From positions 1-48,949 of the forward strand of contig JAKSJA010000013.1 in assembly GCA_024398495.1 (NCBI GenBank): DNA of 48,949 nt. The letters run 5' to 3'. A model generated the notes under the pieces. It was not told the DNA's origin, made no database searches, and saw nothing but the letters and a program-made list of their open reading frames with translations. The stretch is from Bacteroidaceae bacterium (GTDB lineage Bacteria; Bacteroidota; Bacteroidia; Bacteroidales; Bacteroidaceae). A program made the position numbers and the translations under genes. Shown in pieces: positions 6,063 to 15,237 of the stretch. Every line of letters begins with the position of its first letter. Position 1 is the first letter of the stretch.

Positions 6063-8756
6063 ATGAAAGACGAAGATACTCAGCAGTCGGAGGTTATTGG
6101 TCAGCAGGATGACGACAACCTGTCTCAAGAGGCTCATTCGGAATATAAGCCAGCGAACAGATTTGACGCTTCTATCGTGCATCATCTTGATGGAATGTAT
6201 CAGAACTGGTTTCTGGACTATGCTTCGTATGTCATCCTTGAGCGTGCTGTCCCACATATTGAAGACGGACTGAAACCTGTGCAACGCCGTATCCTGCACT
6301 CCATGAAGGAAATGGATGATGGGCGCTATAACAAGGTGGCTAATCTTGTGGGACATACGATGCAGTACCATCCCCATGGCGATGCCTCAATAAAGGATGC
6401 TTTGGTGCAGTTGGGACAGAAGAACCTTACAGTGGATTGTCAGGGAAACTGGGGAAATATCTTTACCGGTGACGAGGCAGCTGCCGGGCGTTATATAGAG
6501 GCACGTCTGTCGAAATTTGCTCTTGATGTGGTCTTCAACAATAAAACTACGGAATGGCAACTCAGTTATGACGGACGCAATAAAGAGCCAATCACACTGC
6601 CTGTGAAATTTCCTCTCTTGCTTGCTCAGGGAGCAGAGGGCATTGCTGTCGGATTGAGTTCAAAGATACTTCCGCATAATTTCAATGAGTTGTGCGATGC
6701 AGCGATAAGTTATTTGAAGAATGAGGAGTTTCACCTATACCCTGATTTCCAGACAGGAGGAAGCATTGACGTGTCACAATACAGAGACGGTCAGCGAGGA
6801 GGACTCGTAAAGGTGCGTGCCAAGATAGAAAAAGTTGACCAGAAGACTCTTGCCATACGGGAGATACCTTTCGGCAAGACAACGACAACGCTCATCGATT
6901 CTATACTCAAAGCAATAGAGAAAGGTAAGATAAAGGCAAAGAAAGTGGATGACAATACCGCTGCAGAAGTGGAGATATTGATACACCTGACTCCGGGTGT
7001 GAGCCCAGACAAGACGATAGACGCACTTTATGCCTTTACCGATTGCGAATCGAGCATTTCGCCAAACTGCTGTGTGATAAAAGACCGAAAACCACAGTTC
7101 CTTACGGTAAGTGATGTTCTGAAACGTTCCGTTGACAAGACTATGGAACTTTTGAAAAAGGAACTGGAAATCCGTAAGGGAGAGTTGTTGGAGCAGTTGC
7201 ATTTTGCTTCGTTGGAAAGGATATTTATTGAGGAAAGAATATATAAGGGCAAGCCGTTTGAAGAAGCAGAATCAAGTGATGCGGCATGCGAATATATTGA
7301 TGAACGACTTACTCCATATTATCCTGAGTTCCTTCGGGAAGTAACGAAAGAGGATATCCTGAAACTGCTTGAGATAAAGATGAACCGTATCCTCAAATAT
7401 AATAAGGACAAGGCAGATGAGGCGATACAACGGATGAAAGACGAGGTGAAACGTATCAACAAAGACCTCGCTCAGATGGTACGCGTCACAATAAAATGGT
7501 TTGAATACGTCAGGGATAAATATGGCGAAAATATGCCTCGTCTTACGGAAATACGTAGTTTCGACACTATCGTTGCGAGCAAGGTTGTGGAGGCAAATCA
7601 GAAACTGTATATAAACAGAGATGAAGGTTTCATCGGTACTGCGCTAAAGAAAGATGAATTTGTATGCAACTGCTCGGATATTGATGATATCATCATATTC
7701 TTCAAAGACGGTAAGTTTAAGGTAATACGCGTTGCAGACAAGATATTCGTGGGTAAGGATATATTGCACCTGCAAGTATTCAAACGCAATGATGTCCGTA
7801 CCATATACAATGTTGTCTATCGTGATGGAAAACACGGTTTCTATTTTATAAAGCGTTTTAATATCACGTCTGTCGTAAAGGATAAGGAATATGACCTGAC
7901 GCAGGGAAAACCAGATTCAAAGGTGATATATTTTACTTCAAACCAGAATGGTGAAGCAGAAGTAATAAAGATAACTCTGTCGCCAAGTCAGAAGGTAAAG
8001 AAACAGTTCCTGGAAAAAGACTTTTCTGAGGTACGCATCAAGGCACGCAGCAGTAAGGGGAACGTGCTTTCAAAGAATACCATACAGAGGATAGGGCTGA
8101 AGTCACACGGTGGAAGTACGCTTGGCGGAAGAAAGGTGTGGTTTGATGAAGATGTCAAACGACTGAACTATGATAACAGAGGAAGATATCTCGGTGAATT
8201 CGGTAATGATGACAAGATTCTTGTTGTGCTGTCTTCAGGGGAATACTATCTCAGTTCTTTTGATTTGAACAACCACTACGAAGACAATCTTGTCCGTCTT
8301 GAAAAATACAAGATAGACAAGGTGTGGTGTGCTGTTGTACGTTATGCTTCCGAGAAGAAGATGGCATACATAAAGCGTTTCCTTATGGAAGCAACAACAA
8401 GAAAGCAGAACTTCATGGGCGATGATGCGAACAACAAACTGATGTTGCTCACAGACGTGAAAAATCCACAGATACAGATTACTTTTGCTGGTGCTGATTC
8501 AGTCCGTCTGCCTGTAGATATAGATACGTCTGAATTTATTGCTGTAAGAAGTGCAAAGGCAAAAGGTAAACGTCTGTCTGCATATCCTGTTGCAGATGTT
8601 GTGCTTACATCTTACGATGAAGATGAATCTTTGGAAGATGAGGAAATTGCAGAACCTGTTCAGGATGAGGTACCAGACGCTCAAAGTGCTGATGAAACAG
8701 ATAGCGGATCTGCACAAAAAGCAGAACCTTTGCAGGGAGAACTGGATTTGTTTTAA
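6063..8756 (+). CDS. parC: DNA gyrase/topoisomerase IV subunit A
   Basis: 897 residues. It is the DNA-cleaving subunit of a type IIA topoisomerase. Visible are QRRILHSM (74-81), HPHGDASI (103-110), and AAAGRYIEARLS with the catalytic tyrosine at about residue 144. A coiled-coil/tower region and a C-terminal beta-pinwheel domain follow, then an acidic tail (YDEDESLEDEEIAEP and on). The N-terminus has an acidic extension of about 30 residues. The layout fits the ParC-like paralogue of Bacteroidales rather than canonical GyrA (I see no clear GyrA box QRRGGKG), but the gyrA/parC split cannot be settled without an alignment. It heads an operon with 8756-12468. Confidence 0.9.
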   Translation: MKDEDTQQSEVIGQQDDDNLSQEAHSEYKPANRFDASIVHHLDGMYQNWFLDYASYVILERAVPHIEDGLKPVQRRILHSMKEMDDGRYNKVANLVGHTMQYHPHGDASIKDALVQLGQKNLTVDCQGNWGNIFTGDEAAAGRYIEARLSKFALDVVFNNKTTEWQLSYDGRNKEPITLPVKFPLLLAQGAEGIAVGLSSKILPHNFNELCDAAISYLKNEEFHLYPDFQTGGSIDVSQYRDGQRGGLVKVRAKIEKVDQKTLAIREIPFGKTTTTLIDSILKAIEKGKIKAKKVDDNTAAEVEILIHLTPGVSPDKTIDALYAFTDCESSISPNCCVIKDRKPQFLTVSDVLKRSVDKTMELLKKELEIRKGELLEQLHFASLERIFIEERIYKGKPFEEAESSDAACEYIDERLTPYYPEFLREVTKEDILKLLEIKMNRILKYNKDKADEAIQRMKDEVKRINKDLAQMVRVTIKWFEYVRDKYGENMPRLTEIRSFDTIVASKVVEANQKLYINRDEGFIGTALKKDEFVCNCSDIDDIIIFFKDGKFKVIRVADKIFVGKDILHLQVFKRNDVRTIYNVVYRDGKHGFYFIKRFNITSVVKDKEYDLTQGKPDSKVIYFTSNQNGEAEVIKITLSPSQKVKKQFLEKDFSEVRIKARSSKGNVLSKNTIQRIGLKSHGGSTLGGRKVWFDEDVKRLNYDNRGRYLGEFGNDDKILVVLSSGEYYLSSFDLNNHYEDNLVRLEKYKIDKVWCAVVRYASEKKMAYIKRFLMEATTRKQNFMGDDANNKLMLLTDVKNPQIQITFAGADSVRLPVDIDTSEFIAVRSAKAKGKRLSAYPVADVVLTSYDEDESLEDEEIAEPVQDEVPDAQSADETDSGSAQKAEPLQGELDLF

Positions 8757-9682
8757 TGAAAATGCGGTATTATAGTTTTCTCGTTTTATTCCTGATATGT
8801 CTGTCCGCCTATTCTCAGCGTGACACTATACAGGGTGACAATATCACCGTGAAAAGTAATATGGTAGGCATTGGTGGTACAAATGTATTGGATACCTATA
8901 TTTCACCCGAAAAATATCGTGGGATGGATATCCGTTTCATCTCCATGACGGAGAAATGGAATCCAAACAAGAAACTGTCTTATCAGCGCATGTTCAGCAT
9001 CAATGCTTCTCTCCCCCATAACAGAGCGGAAAACTGCAACTATCTTGCAGGTATGATAAACTACTCATGGGGATTGCACTATAATATAATTGTCAACGGT
9101 CAACGGTCAACGGTCAACGGCCAACAGTCAACAGTCAACCGACGCCAAACCGAGAGCAATCAAGTAAACTTGAATTGCCGAGATGCGAAGGAGGAAGACC
9201 GAAAGGTCAACGGCCAGCGTCAACTCCGTTTACAATTGGGTGCTTTGTTAGAGGGGAATCTTGGTGGATTGTATTCAACTCGCTCGAGCAATAATGTAGG
9301 ACAGGCGAAAATGTCAATAAATATATGTCCGTCAGCTATCGTGTCGTATGATTTCCCTTTATGGAAACGGATATTTACTGCACGTTATGAGATAGATGCA
9401 CCATTATTCGGCATAATGTTCTCTCCAAATTATGGCCAGTCTTATTATGAGATATTCACCGAAGGAAACAGTGACCATAATATCGTACTGACATCGTTGG
9501 GCAATGCTCCATCAATGAGGCATTTCCTTACGTTAGATATCCCGATAAAATCGGTTACTTTACGCGTTGGGTATGAGGGCGATTTCCAACAATCAAATGT
9601 AAATGGGATAAAATCGCATATCTGGACAAATAGTTTCCTAATAGGTTATGTGAAACGTTTCAAATTAACAAAGATAAGATGA
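8756..9682 (+). CDS. DUF3316 family exported protein with an in-frame repeat insertion
   Basis: 308 residues. Signal peptide MKMRYYSFLVLFLICLSAYSQ. The rest matches the beta-rich DUF3316 pattern (GLHYN..., LQLGALLEG, FSPNYGQSYYEIF, LTLDIPIKSVTLRVGYEGDF, SFLIGYVKRF), probably an outer-membrane or periplasmic protein of unknown role. About 45 residues (roughly 113-157; bases 9092-9225) are encoded by heptamer repeats and a palindrome and look like an insertion in a loop. The start overlaps the topoisomerase stop (TAATG), and the end overlaps the S41 peptidase start (ATGA). An alternative start is the ATG at 8762. Confidence 0.85.
   Translation: MKMRYYSFLVLFLICLSAYSQRDTIQGDNITVKSNMVGIGGTNVLDTYISPEKYRGMDIRFISMTEKWNPNKKLSYQRMFSINASLPHNRAENCNYLAGMINYSWGLHYNIIVNGQRSTVNGQQSTVNRRQTESNQVNLNCRDAKEEDRKVNGQRQLRLQLGALLEGNLGGLYSTRSSNNVGQAKMSINICPSAIVSYDFPLWKRIFTARYEIDAPLFGIMFSPNYGQSYYEIFTEGNSDHNIVLTSLGNAPSMRHFLTLDIPIKSVTLRVGYEGDFQQSNVNGIKSHIWTNSFLIGYVKRFKLTKIR
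9092..9225. repeat. Heptamer/palindrome element inside the DUF3316 gene
   Basis: Seven tandem heptamers of the form GTCAACG/GTCAACA/GCCAACA fill 9092-9140. A hairpin region with GCAATCAAGT-AA-ACTTGAATTGC follows, and a second short heptamer block lies at 9206-9225. The same two parts (heptamer run and a hairpin with an AGTTTACT core) occur at 540-700 in the opposite orientation. The reading frame stays open throughout. Confidence 0.75.
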
Positions 9683-10704
9683 AGGCACTGAAATCTCTCA
9701 TGATTATGATATGCTGTACAGTGTTGGTCGCTTGTATAGATGTCGATGAACGTTCTGATTCGCGTGACGGAAACTATGATGCCTTGTGGACGATAATGGA
9801 TGAACATTATTGTTATTTCGATTACAAAAAGACAGAATACGGACTTGACTGGAACAATGTATATGCAAAATACAAAGGGCGTGCAGATACGGTAAAGACA
9901 GTAATAGAACAGTTTGATGTGTTCTCTGACATGCTTGATGAACTGCGTGACGGACATGTGAATCTTGTTTCGGATTTTAATTTCTATCGTTATTGGGATT
10001 GGAAAGAGGGCTATCCTGAGAATTTCAGTGACTCCATTTTGCGCCGCTATATAGGAACGGATTATTATATGGCTGGCGGATTGAAATACTGCATACTTAG
10101 AGATTCTATTGCGTATCTGCGATGTGAAAGTTTTTCGTCGTCATTTTCTGAAAACAACTTGTCGTACGCTTTGTTCCTGATGAGTGAATGTCCGGCACTC
10201 ATTTTGGATTTGCGAAATAATGGCGGAGGCAATCTGACATTGGCAGAACGTCTGTCATCTCGGTTTACAGAGGAGAAGATTCTGACAGGTTATATGCGCC
10301 ATAAGACAGGAAAAGGACATTCTGATTTTTCTGATTATGAAGCACGATACATTGAACCGTCTTCTGGCGTGAGATGGACAAAGCCGATAATAGTATTGAC
10401 AAACAGAGGTGTGTTTTCTGCTGCCAATGAATGTGTGAATGAACTGCGTTGCTGCCCTAATGTTACTGTTGTTGGTGACAGGACAGGCGGTGGCGGTGGA
10501 CTTCCTTTTACATCAGAATTGCCGAATGGTTGGACAGTACGTTTTTCTGCTTGTCCGATGTATGATAAGAATAAAAAAGATATTGAATTCGGAATCGAAC
10601 CGGATTATAAAGTTGACATAACATCTGATGACTATCAGAAAGGAGTTGATACCATATTGGAATTTGCCTTTGAATACATCATCAATATATTGAGTGAGAA
10701 CTAA
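9679..10704 (+). CDS. S41 family peptidase, lipoprotein
   Basis: 341 residues. The lipoprotein signal ends in LVAC (cysteine near residue 19). The body matches the tail-specific protease (S41) fold: LRDGHVNLV, ALILDLRNNGGGNLTLAERL, and TNRGVFSAANECVNEL containing the likely nucleophile serine, followed by VVGDRTGGGGGLP. No PDZ domain is apparent. It probably cleaves peptides at the cell envelope. It overlaps the DUF3316 gene by four bases and is followed 12 bases later by the Asp-box protein gene. Confidence 0.88.
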   Translation: MKALKSLMIMICCTVLVACIDVDERSDSRDGNYDALWTIMDEHYCYFDYKKTEYGLDWNNVYAKYKGRADTVKTVIEQFDVFSDMLDELRDGHVNLVSDFNFYRYWDWKEGYPENFSDSILRRYIGTDYYMAGGLKYCILRDSIAYLRCESFSSSFSENNLSYALFLMSECPALILDLRNNGGGNLTLAERLSSRFTEEKILTGYMRHKTGKGHSDFSDYEARYIEPSSGVRWTKPIIVLTNRGVFSAANECVNELRCCPNVTVVGDRTGGGGGLPFTSELPNGWTVRFSACPMYDKNKKDIEFGIEPDYKVDITSDDYQKGVDTILEFAFEYIINILSEN

Positions 10705-10716
10705 AATAAACTTGTT

Positions 10717-12468
10717 ATGAAAAACATCCTTGTTATCTTGTTTTTGTGGTGTTCGTGTGATGTTTTTGCTGTAACTCCTAACGATTCTGTCCGTCATTAT
10801 GTGATTGAAGGTGCTGGAATTACGGTAGGGAAATATATGACTTCTTCGGATGGATCGTCATCATTCAGCATAGAACAAAAAGGGAAAATACCTTTTTCTC
10901 AGCAATGTATTGTTCAGACCAAAGAAGTATTGAAGAAAGTTGATGACATCCCTTATATGCGTGTCCGAGAGGCATTGCCAATACCTTCATGTTATACACC
11001 TACAGAACAAGGGGTTCATGCAGGACTTGCAGATGGTGTGTACCATCACCTTCATTCTGCCGGTATGGATATTCTTCCTAATGGAGATATTCTTGCAATA
11101 TATTTCAGTACTCCTGTTGGCAAGGCTGAGGCTGATACTTCTACCACTTTTGTACAGGCACGTTTGCGCTATGGTAGTGATGAATGGGATATGCCAGAAC
11201 TTTTGTTTAAGACAAGAGGAGGAAATGATCAGTCGGCACTTATCTTTACGGACAAAGATACAGTCTGGTTCTTCGGCGGTGGCCGTGGATTAGGCGATGG
11301 TGTCCCATTCCGTATTCTCCGCAGTACGGATAATGGGCAGACATGGACGCTCATCATCCCGCAGATGGACCATCCTTTGACGGCTTATATGGCGCAGCCT
11401 ATTACAACAGCTTTCCGCAACGAAAAAGGTGAACTGTTTGTTGCTATTGATGGTAAAGGTCCGTCAAGCTTGCTTCTCAGAAGTCAGGATGGAGGATATT
11501 CTTGGCATGACATGGGAGGACGGACTTCGTCACGCCATTCAGCAATAGTCCCTTTGGATGATGAAGGAACCCTATTGTCTATCGGTGGAAAGAATAATGG
11601 GGTAAATGGGTGGAATGCCCAAAATATATCACATGATTGGGGAGCAACATGGGAAAGTCCTACACAATCTCCATTCCCTCCTCTTGGTACGGCGCAGCGT
11701 CCTTGTATCATACGTCTGCATTCGGGTGCATTGCTTGCTGTAGGTGATTCTTATATGCATAAGAAAAAGATTGCTCCGCCAGCAGGGTGGAAATATGGCA
11801 ACGGATGTTATGTGGCTTTGTCTCGTGATAATGGTAAGACATGGAAGATACGAATCTTACCAGTGACATTACCTCAACATCACCGTGTCACATATCCATC
11901 TTTGGGCTATGTGACCTTGCGTCAAGGGCATGATGGCATGATTCATATATTGACAACCACGAACTATCCGGGGATACACATTGAATTTAATGAGGCATGG
12001 CTAAGTGCGGAAGAAAATGCGGTGGAAACGTCAAAAATTGCAGAATGCCTGTCTGAAGAAACAAATAAGAATGGACGTTTCATAACAGGAAAACGTGTGG
12101 AATATTACCCTAATGGAAAAAAGCACCATGAGGTGGTGTATAAACATGGTAGGCGTACTGGCTTGGAAATCTTATGGCGTGAAGATGGAACAATAGAATG
12201 GCAATGGAAGCGTGATTTGACGACGAATGTCGGAGTTTGGACTCAATACTGGGACAATGGTAAAAAACGTGTTGAAAGCACCTGGAATTTACGTCCGACG
12301 CCTCGTGATTTACCGGAAATAACAATTAATGGTTGTGTTGCTGAAGGAAAATCCAGACATTGGGATAGGAATGGCAAGTTGATAGCAGAATACACATTCC
12401 ATAACGGCATTGAAAATGGTAATGCTGGAGATGAGTCATCATCTGGCATACAAAATGAAGGAAAATAA
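10717..12468 (+). CDS. Exported sialidase-like (Asp-box) protein fused to YwqK/MORN-type repeats
   Basis: 583 residues with a signal peptide (cleavage near VFA-VT, residue 18). Four Asp-boxes are visible: STDNGQTW (203-210), SQDGGYSW (256-263), SHDWGATW (305-312), SRDNGKTW (369-376), typical of a six-bladed BNR/sialidase-type propeller. I do not see a canonical FRIP arginine motif, so true sialidase activity is doubtful. Residues from about 455 to 575 form YwqK-like repeats (GKRVEYYPNGKKHHEVVYK, GVWTQYWDNGKKRVESTW, GKSRHWDRNGKLIAEYTFH). The combination of an enzyme-like propeller and a repeat tail is uncommon. It is the last gene of the topoisomerase operon and converges on tadA. Confidence 0.8.
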   Translation: MKNILVILFLWCSCDVFAVTPNDSVRHYVIEGAGITVGKYMTSSDGSSSFSIEQKGKIPFSQQCIVQTKEVLKKVDDIPYMRVREALPIPSCYTPTEQGVHAGLADGVYHHLHSAGMDILPNGDILAIYFSTPVGKAEADTSTTFVQARLRYGSDEWDMPELLFKTRGGNDQSALIFTDKDTVWFFGGGRGLGDGVPFRILRSTDNGQTWTLIIPQMDHPLTAYMAQPITTAFRNEKGELFVAIDGKGPSSLLLRSQDGGYSWHDMGGRTSSRHSAIVPLDDEGTLLSIGGKNNGVNGWNAQNISHDWGATWESPTQSPFPPLGTAQRPCIIRLHSGALLAVGDSYMHKKKIAPPAGWKYGNGCYVALSRDNGKTWKIRILPVTLPQHHRVTYPSLGYVTLRQGHDGMIHILTTTNYPGIHIEFNEAWLSAEENAVETSKIAECLSEETNKNGRFITGKRVEYYPNGKKHHEVVYKHGRRTGLEILWREDGTIEWQWKRDLTTNVGVWTQYWDNGKKRVESTWNLRPTPRDLPEITINGCVAEGKSRHWDRNGKLIAEYTFHNGIENGNAGDESSSGIQNEGK

Positions 12469-12473
12469 CCTTT

Positions 12474-12908
12474 TTAGCGTTTGTTTTTGAAAAACTCCTG
12501 AATCAAATTTCTACACTCTTCTTCCAAGACGTGTCCCTCTACTTCTGTTTTGGGATGTAGGGCTTTCGGTGCAAAGCGTGTAAATCCCCTTTTTTCATCA
12601 TCACATCCATAAACGACACGTGATATCTGGCTCCATCCTATAGCACCAGCACACATTACGCATGGTTCGACTGTTACATATAATGTGCAGTCCTGTAAGT
12701 ATTTTCCCCCTAAGAAACTTGATGCAGATGTGATAGCCTGCATTTCTGCATGAGCTGTTGTGTCACAGAGAGTTTCCGTCAGATTATGTGCCCGTGAGAT
12801 GATATTGTTTTTACAGACGATGACAGCTCCGATAGGTACTTCATCCTTTTCTAAGGCGATGCGTGCTTCCACCAATGCTTTCTGCATGAATTCTTCATCT
12901 TTTGTCAT
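12474..12908 (-). CDS. tadA: tRNA-specific adenosine deaminase
   Basis: 144 residues. It deaminates A34 to inosine in tRNA-Arg(ACG). The zinc and catalytic motif is intact: HAEMQAI (His, Glu) and PCVMCAGAI (both Cys). VPIGAVIV and the ARIALEKDEVP helix are also typical of the family. The start lies one base after the obgE stop. It is the last gene of the hpt-adk-obgE-tadA unit and converges with the Asp-box gene only 5 bases away. Confidence 0.95.
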   Translation of the reverse strand: MTKDEEFMQKALVEARIALEKDEVPIGAVIVCKNNIISRAHNLTETLCDTTAHAEMQAITSASSFLGGKYLQDCTLYVTVEPCVMCAGAIGWSQISRVVYGCDDEKRGFTRFAPKALHPKTEVEGHVLEEECRNLIQEFFKNKR

Positions 12909-12909
12909 A

Positions 12910-14052
12910 TCATTCTATATATTCAAAATCTTCGGAATCATCATCGCAATCTTCATACTCTATGTCATCGTCAAAGTCAGTAGCACTGAGTGTATTGATG
13001 TCTTTATCTCGATGGACAAGATTTTCGTCTCCTATTATTCGTTGTAGTTTGTTGCTTTCACTATTCAATTCTTCCCAAAGAACATCTTTTAGTTCTGTTA
13101 ACCCAATCTGTGAAACCGAAGAAATGAAAACCGTAGGCAGGTCTTCCGGTAATTCGCTTTTCAGCATTTCAATAAGCTCATCATCAAGAAGATCACATTT
13201 TGTTATTGCCAGCACTCTATGTTTGCACAACATGTCTGGATTGAACTTTTCCAATTCATGAATGAGGATGTCATATTCTTTTTTGATATTGTCAGAGTCT
13301 CCGGGGATCATAAACAATAACAAAGAATTACGTTCAATGTGACGCAGGAACCTTAACCCCAACCCTTTACCTTCACTTGCTCCTTCAATGATGCCCGGAA
13401 TATCAGCCATTACGAATGACTTGTTATCACGATATGATACGATGCCTAAGGACGGTTCGAGTGTCGTGAATGGATAATTTGCAATTTTTGGTTTTGCCGA
13501 TGAAAGGGTGGATAACAATGTGCTTTTTCCTGCATTTGGAAATCCGACAAGACCAACGTCCGCAAGCAGTTTGAGTTCCATGATGACAGTCATCTCCTGC
13601 ATCGGTTCTCCTGGCTGAGCATAACGTGGTGCCTGATTCGTTGCGGTCCTAAATTGAAAATTACCGAGTCCTCCACGACCGCCTTTTAGGAGCAATACTT
13701 CTTGTCCGTCTTCGGTAACATCACACACATATTTGCCGGTTTCAGCATTATATACCACCGTTCCGCAGGGTACATCGATATAGATGTCTTTCCCATCTGT
13801 ACCATGGCATTTATCACGTCCTCCGTTACCTCCATGCTCAGCGAAGATATGACGCTGATATTTCAGATGCAAAAGTGTCCAATAATTATGGTTACCTCGT
13901 AGATATATGTTCCCACCACGTCCTCCATCACCGCCATCTGGTCCTCCGTTTGGTTGGTATTTTACATGGCGTAAATGCATAGAACCTTTGCCTCCTTTAC
14001 CTGAACGGCAATGAATGCGTACATAGTCTATGAAATTTGATTCAAGTGGCAT
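12910..14052 (-). CDS. obgE: GTPase Obg/CgtA
   Basis: 380 residues. It is a ribosome-associated GTPase with roles in 50S assembly and growth control. The N-terminal Obg fold is glycine-rich ([18 protein letters not shown] and on). The G domain has G1 [10 protein letters not shown]3 DIPGI and G4 TKCD. The C-terminal tail is very acidic ([11 protein letters not shown]), as in many Obg proteins. It lies between adk (20-base gap) and tadA (1-base gap). Confidence 0.96.
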   Translation of the reverse strand: MPLESNFIDYVRIHCRSGKGGKGSMHLRHVKYQPNGGPDGGDGGRGGNIYLRGNHNYWTLLHLKYQRHIFAEHGGNGGRDKCHGTDGKDIYIDVPCGTVVYNAETGKYVCDVTEDGQEVLLLKGGRGGLGNFQFRTATNQAPRYAQPGEPMQEMTVIMELKLLADVGLVGFPNAGKSTLLSTLSSAKPKIANYPFTTLEPSLGIVSYRDNKSFVMADIPGIIEGASEGKGLGLRFLRHIERNSLLLFMIPGDSDNIKKEYDILIHELEKFNPDMLCKHRVLAITKCDLLDDELIEMLKSELPEDLPTVFISSVSQIGLTELKDVLWEELNSESNKLQRIIGDENLVHRDKDINTLSATDFDDDIEYEDCDDDSEDFEYIE

Positions 14053-14072
14053 GGATGCTTTTGTAGAAAATT

Positions 14073-14654
14073 TTATTTGTCTGTGTTTATCTTATCAAGG
14101 AAGTCAAAGATTTCAGATAGCATTAAATCCTTAGAGCCTTTCCATGTGAAGGTGTTACGCATACCTTCTTTTTCAAACCATTCTATGACAGGTCTTGTCT
14201 GCTGATAAAATACGTTGAAACGGGCTTTAATGGTTTCTTCGTTATCATCTGTACGCCCTTCTTTAATGGCTCTTCCGAGCAAACGCTCCATCAGCGTCTG
14301 TTCATCAACGCTTAGTTCAACGACGATGCCCATGTCTTGTTTGCGTGATGCAAACATTTCTTTCAATACCTCAGCTTGGTGGACAGTGCGTGGGAATCCA
14401 TCGAAGATAACACCTTGCCCCGATGGCTGTTCGTCATAGACTTTTGCCAATATCTCAACCATTGTTTCATCAGGGATGAGATTGCCTTTTTCAATGATAG
14501 CTTGAATGTTCTTTCCTAATTCTGTCCCTTTTTTTATTTCTGCCCGTAGTACATCTCCAGTAGAAATATGGCTCATGTTATACCTCTGTGCAATTTCTGC
14601 GCTATATGTTCCTTTTCCCGAACCAGGCGCTCCGATAATAATAATATTTTTCAT
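14073..14654 (-). CDS. adk: Adenylate kinase
   Basis: 193 residues. It interconverts AMP + ATP and 2 ADP. The P-loop is GAPGSGKGT (8-16); the NMP-binding part has [17 protein letters not shown] is present; the short LID ([20 protein letters not shown]) is the type without zinc. Its ATG overlaps the hpt stop codon (ATGA), which couples purine salvage to nucleotide balance. Confidence 0.96.
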   Translation of the reverse strand: MKNIIIIGAPGSGKGTYSAEIAQRYNMSHISTGDVLRAEIKKGTELGKNIQAIIEKGNLIPDETMVEILAKVYDEQPSGQGVIFDGFPRTVHQAEVLKEMFASRKQDMGIVVELSVDEQTLMERLLGRAIKEGRTDDNEETIKARFNVFYQQTRPVIEWFEKEGMRNTFTWKGSKDLMLSEIFDFLDKINTDK

Positions 14655-15187
14655 TTTTTCAGTGTATAAATTTCATTTAAGTTTCTCCCTTGTTGATCGT
14701 AATCCATACCGTAACCAACTACAAAGCCATTAGGTATGTTAAATGCAATATATTTTATGTCTATTGGCACCTTGCGTTTTGCAGGTTTGTTCAGCAAAGT
14801 ACATACTTGTAGTGAAGCAGGAGATTGTTTCGTGAGCTGCTCAAGAAGGTATTTCATTGTCAAACCTGTATCTATTATGTCTTCAAGAATTATCACATGT
14901 CTGTTTTTCAGATCACAGCTTAACCCAATCATTTGTTTTATATTCCCTGTAGAAGATGTCCCTTCGTACGATGCTAACTTGACGAATGATATTTCATGAC
15001 GGATTGTCAGATGCCGACACAGGTCAGCAGCAAAAATAAAAGAACCATTAAGGACGGCCAAAAATAAAGGATTCTTGTCCTTCATTTCTTCATTTATTTG
15101 TAGGGCAATTTCTTTGATACGTTCTTGTATGTTCTCCTTGGGAATTAAAGTGTTGAACGTTTTGTCTAAAACCTGTATCTCACTCAC
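14651..15187 (-). CDS. hpt: Hypoxanthine phosphoribosyltransferase
   Basis: About 178 residues from a GTG start at 15187. It converts hypoxanthine (and guanine) to the nucleotide with PRPP. The PRPP-binding loop is VIILEDIIDTGLTM, and FVKLASYEG is the flexible-loop region. The frame is open up to a TTG at 15214, but that TTG is part of the -7 box TAATTTTG (15219-15212), so the start must lie downstream. The GTG gives the usual family length. It is the first gene of the hpt-adk-obgE-tadA operon. Confidence 0.93.
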   Translation of the reverse strand: MSEIQVLDKTFNTLIPKENIQERIKEIALQINEEMKDKNPLFLAVLNGSFIFAADLCRHLTIRHEISFVKLASYEGTSSTGNIKQMIGLSCDLKNRHVIILEDIIDTGLTMKYLLEQLTKQSPASLQVCTLLNKPAKRKVPIDIKYIAFNIPNGFVVGYGMDYDQQGRNLNEIYTLKK

Positions 15188-15211
15188 GATTGGTTGTGTT
15201 TTAATTCGGTG

Positions 15212-15219
15212 CAAAATTA
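15212..15219 (-). promoter_or_regulatory. -7 box of the hpt-adk-obgE-tadA operon
   Basis: TAATTTTG on the minus strand (15219 to 15212). It decides the hpt start, because the TTG inside it would otherwise be an in-frame start codon. No clear -33 TTTG. Confidence 0.6.
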
Positions 15220-15237
15220 GTAAAAATTATAAAAACA

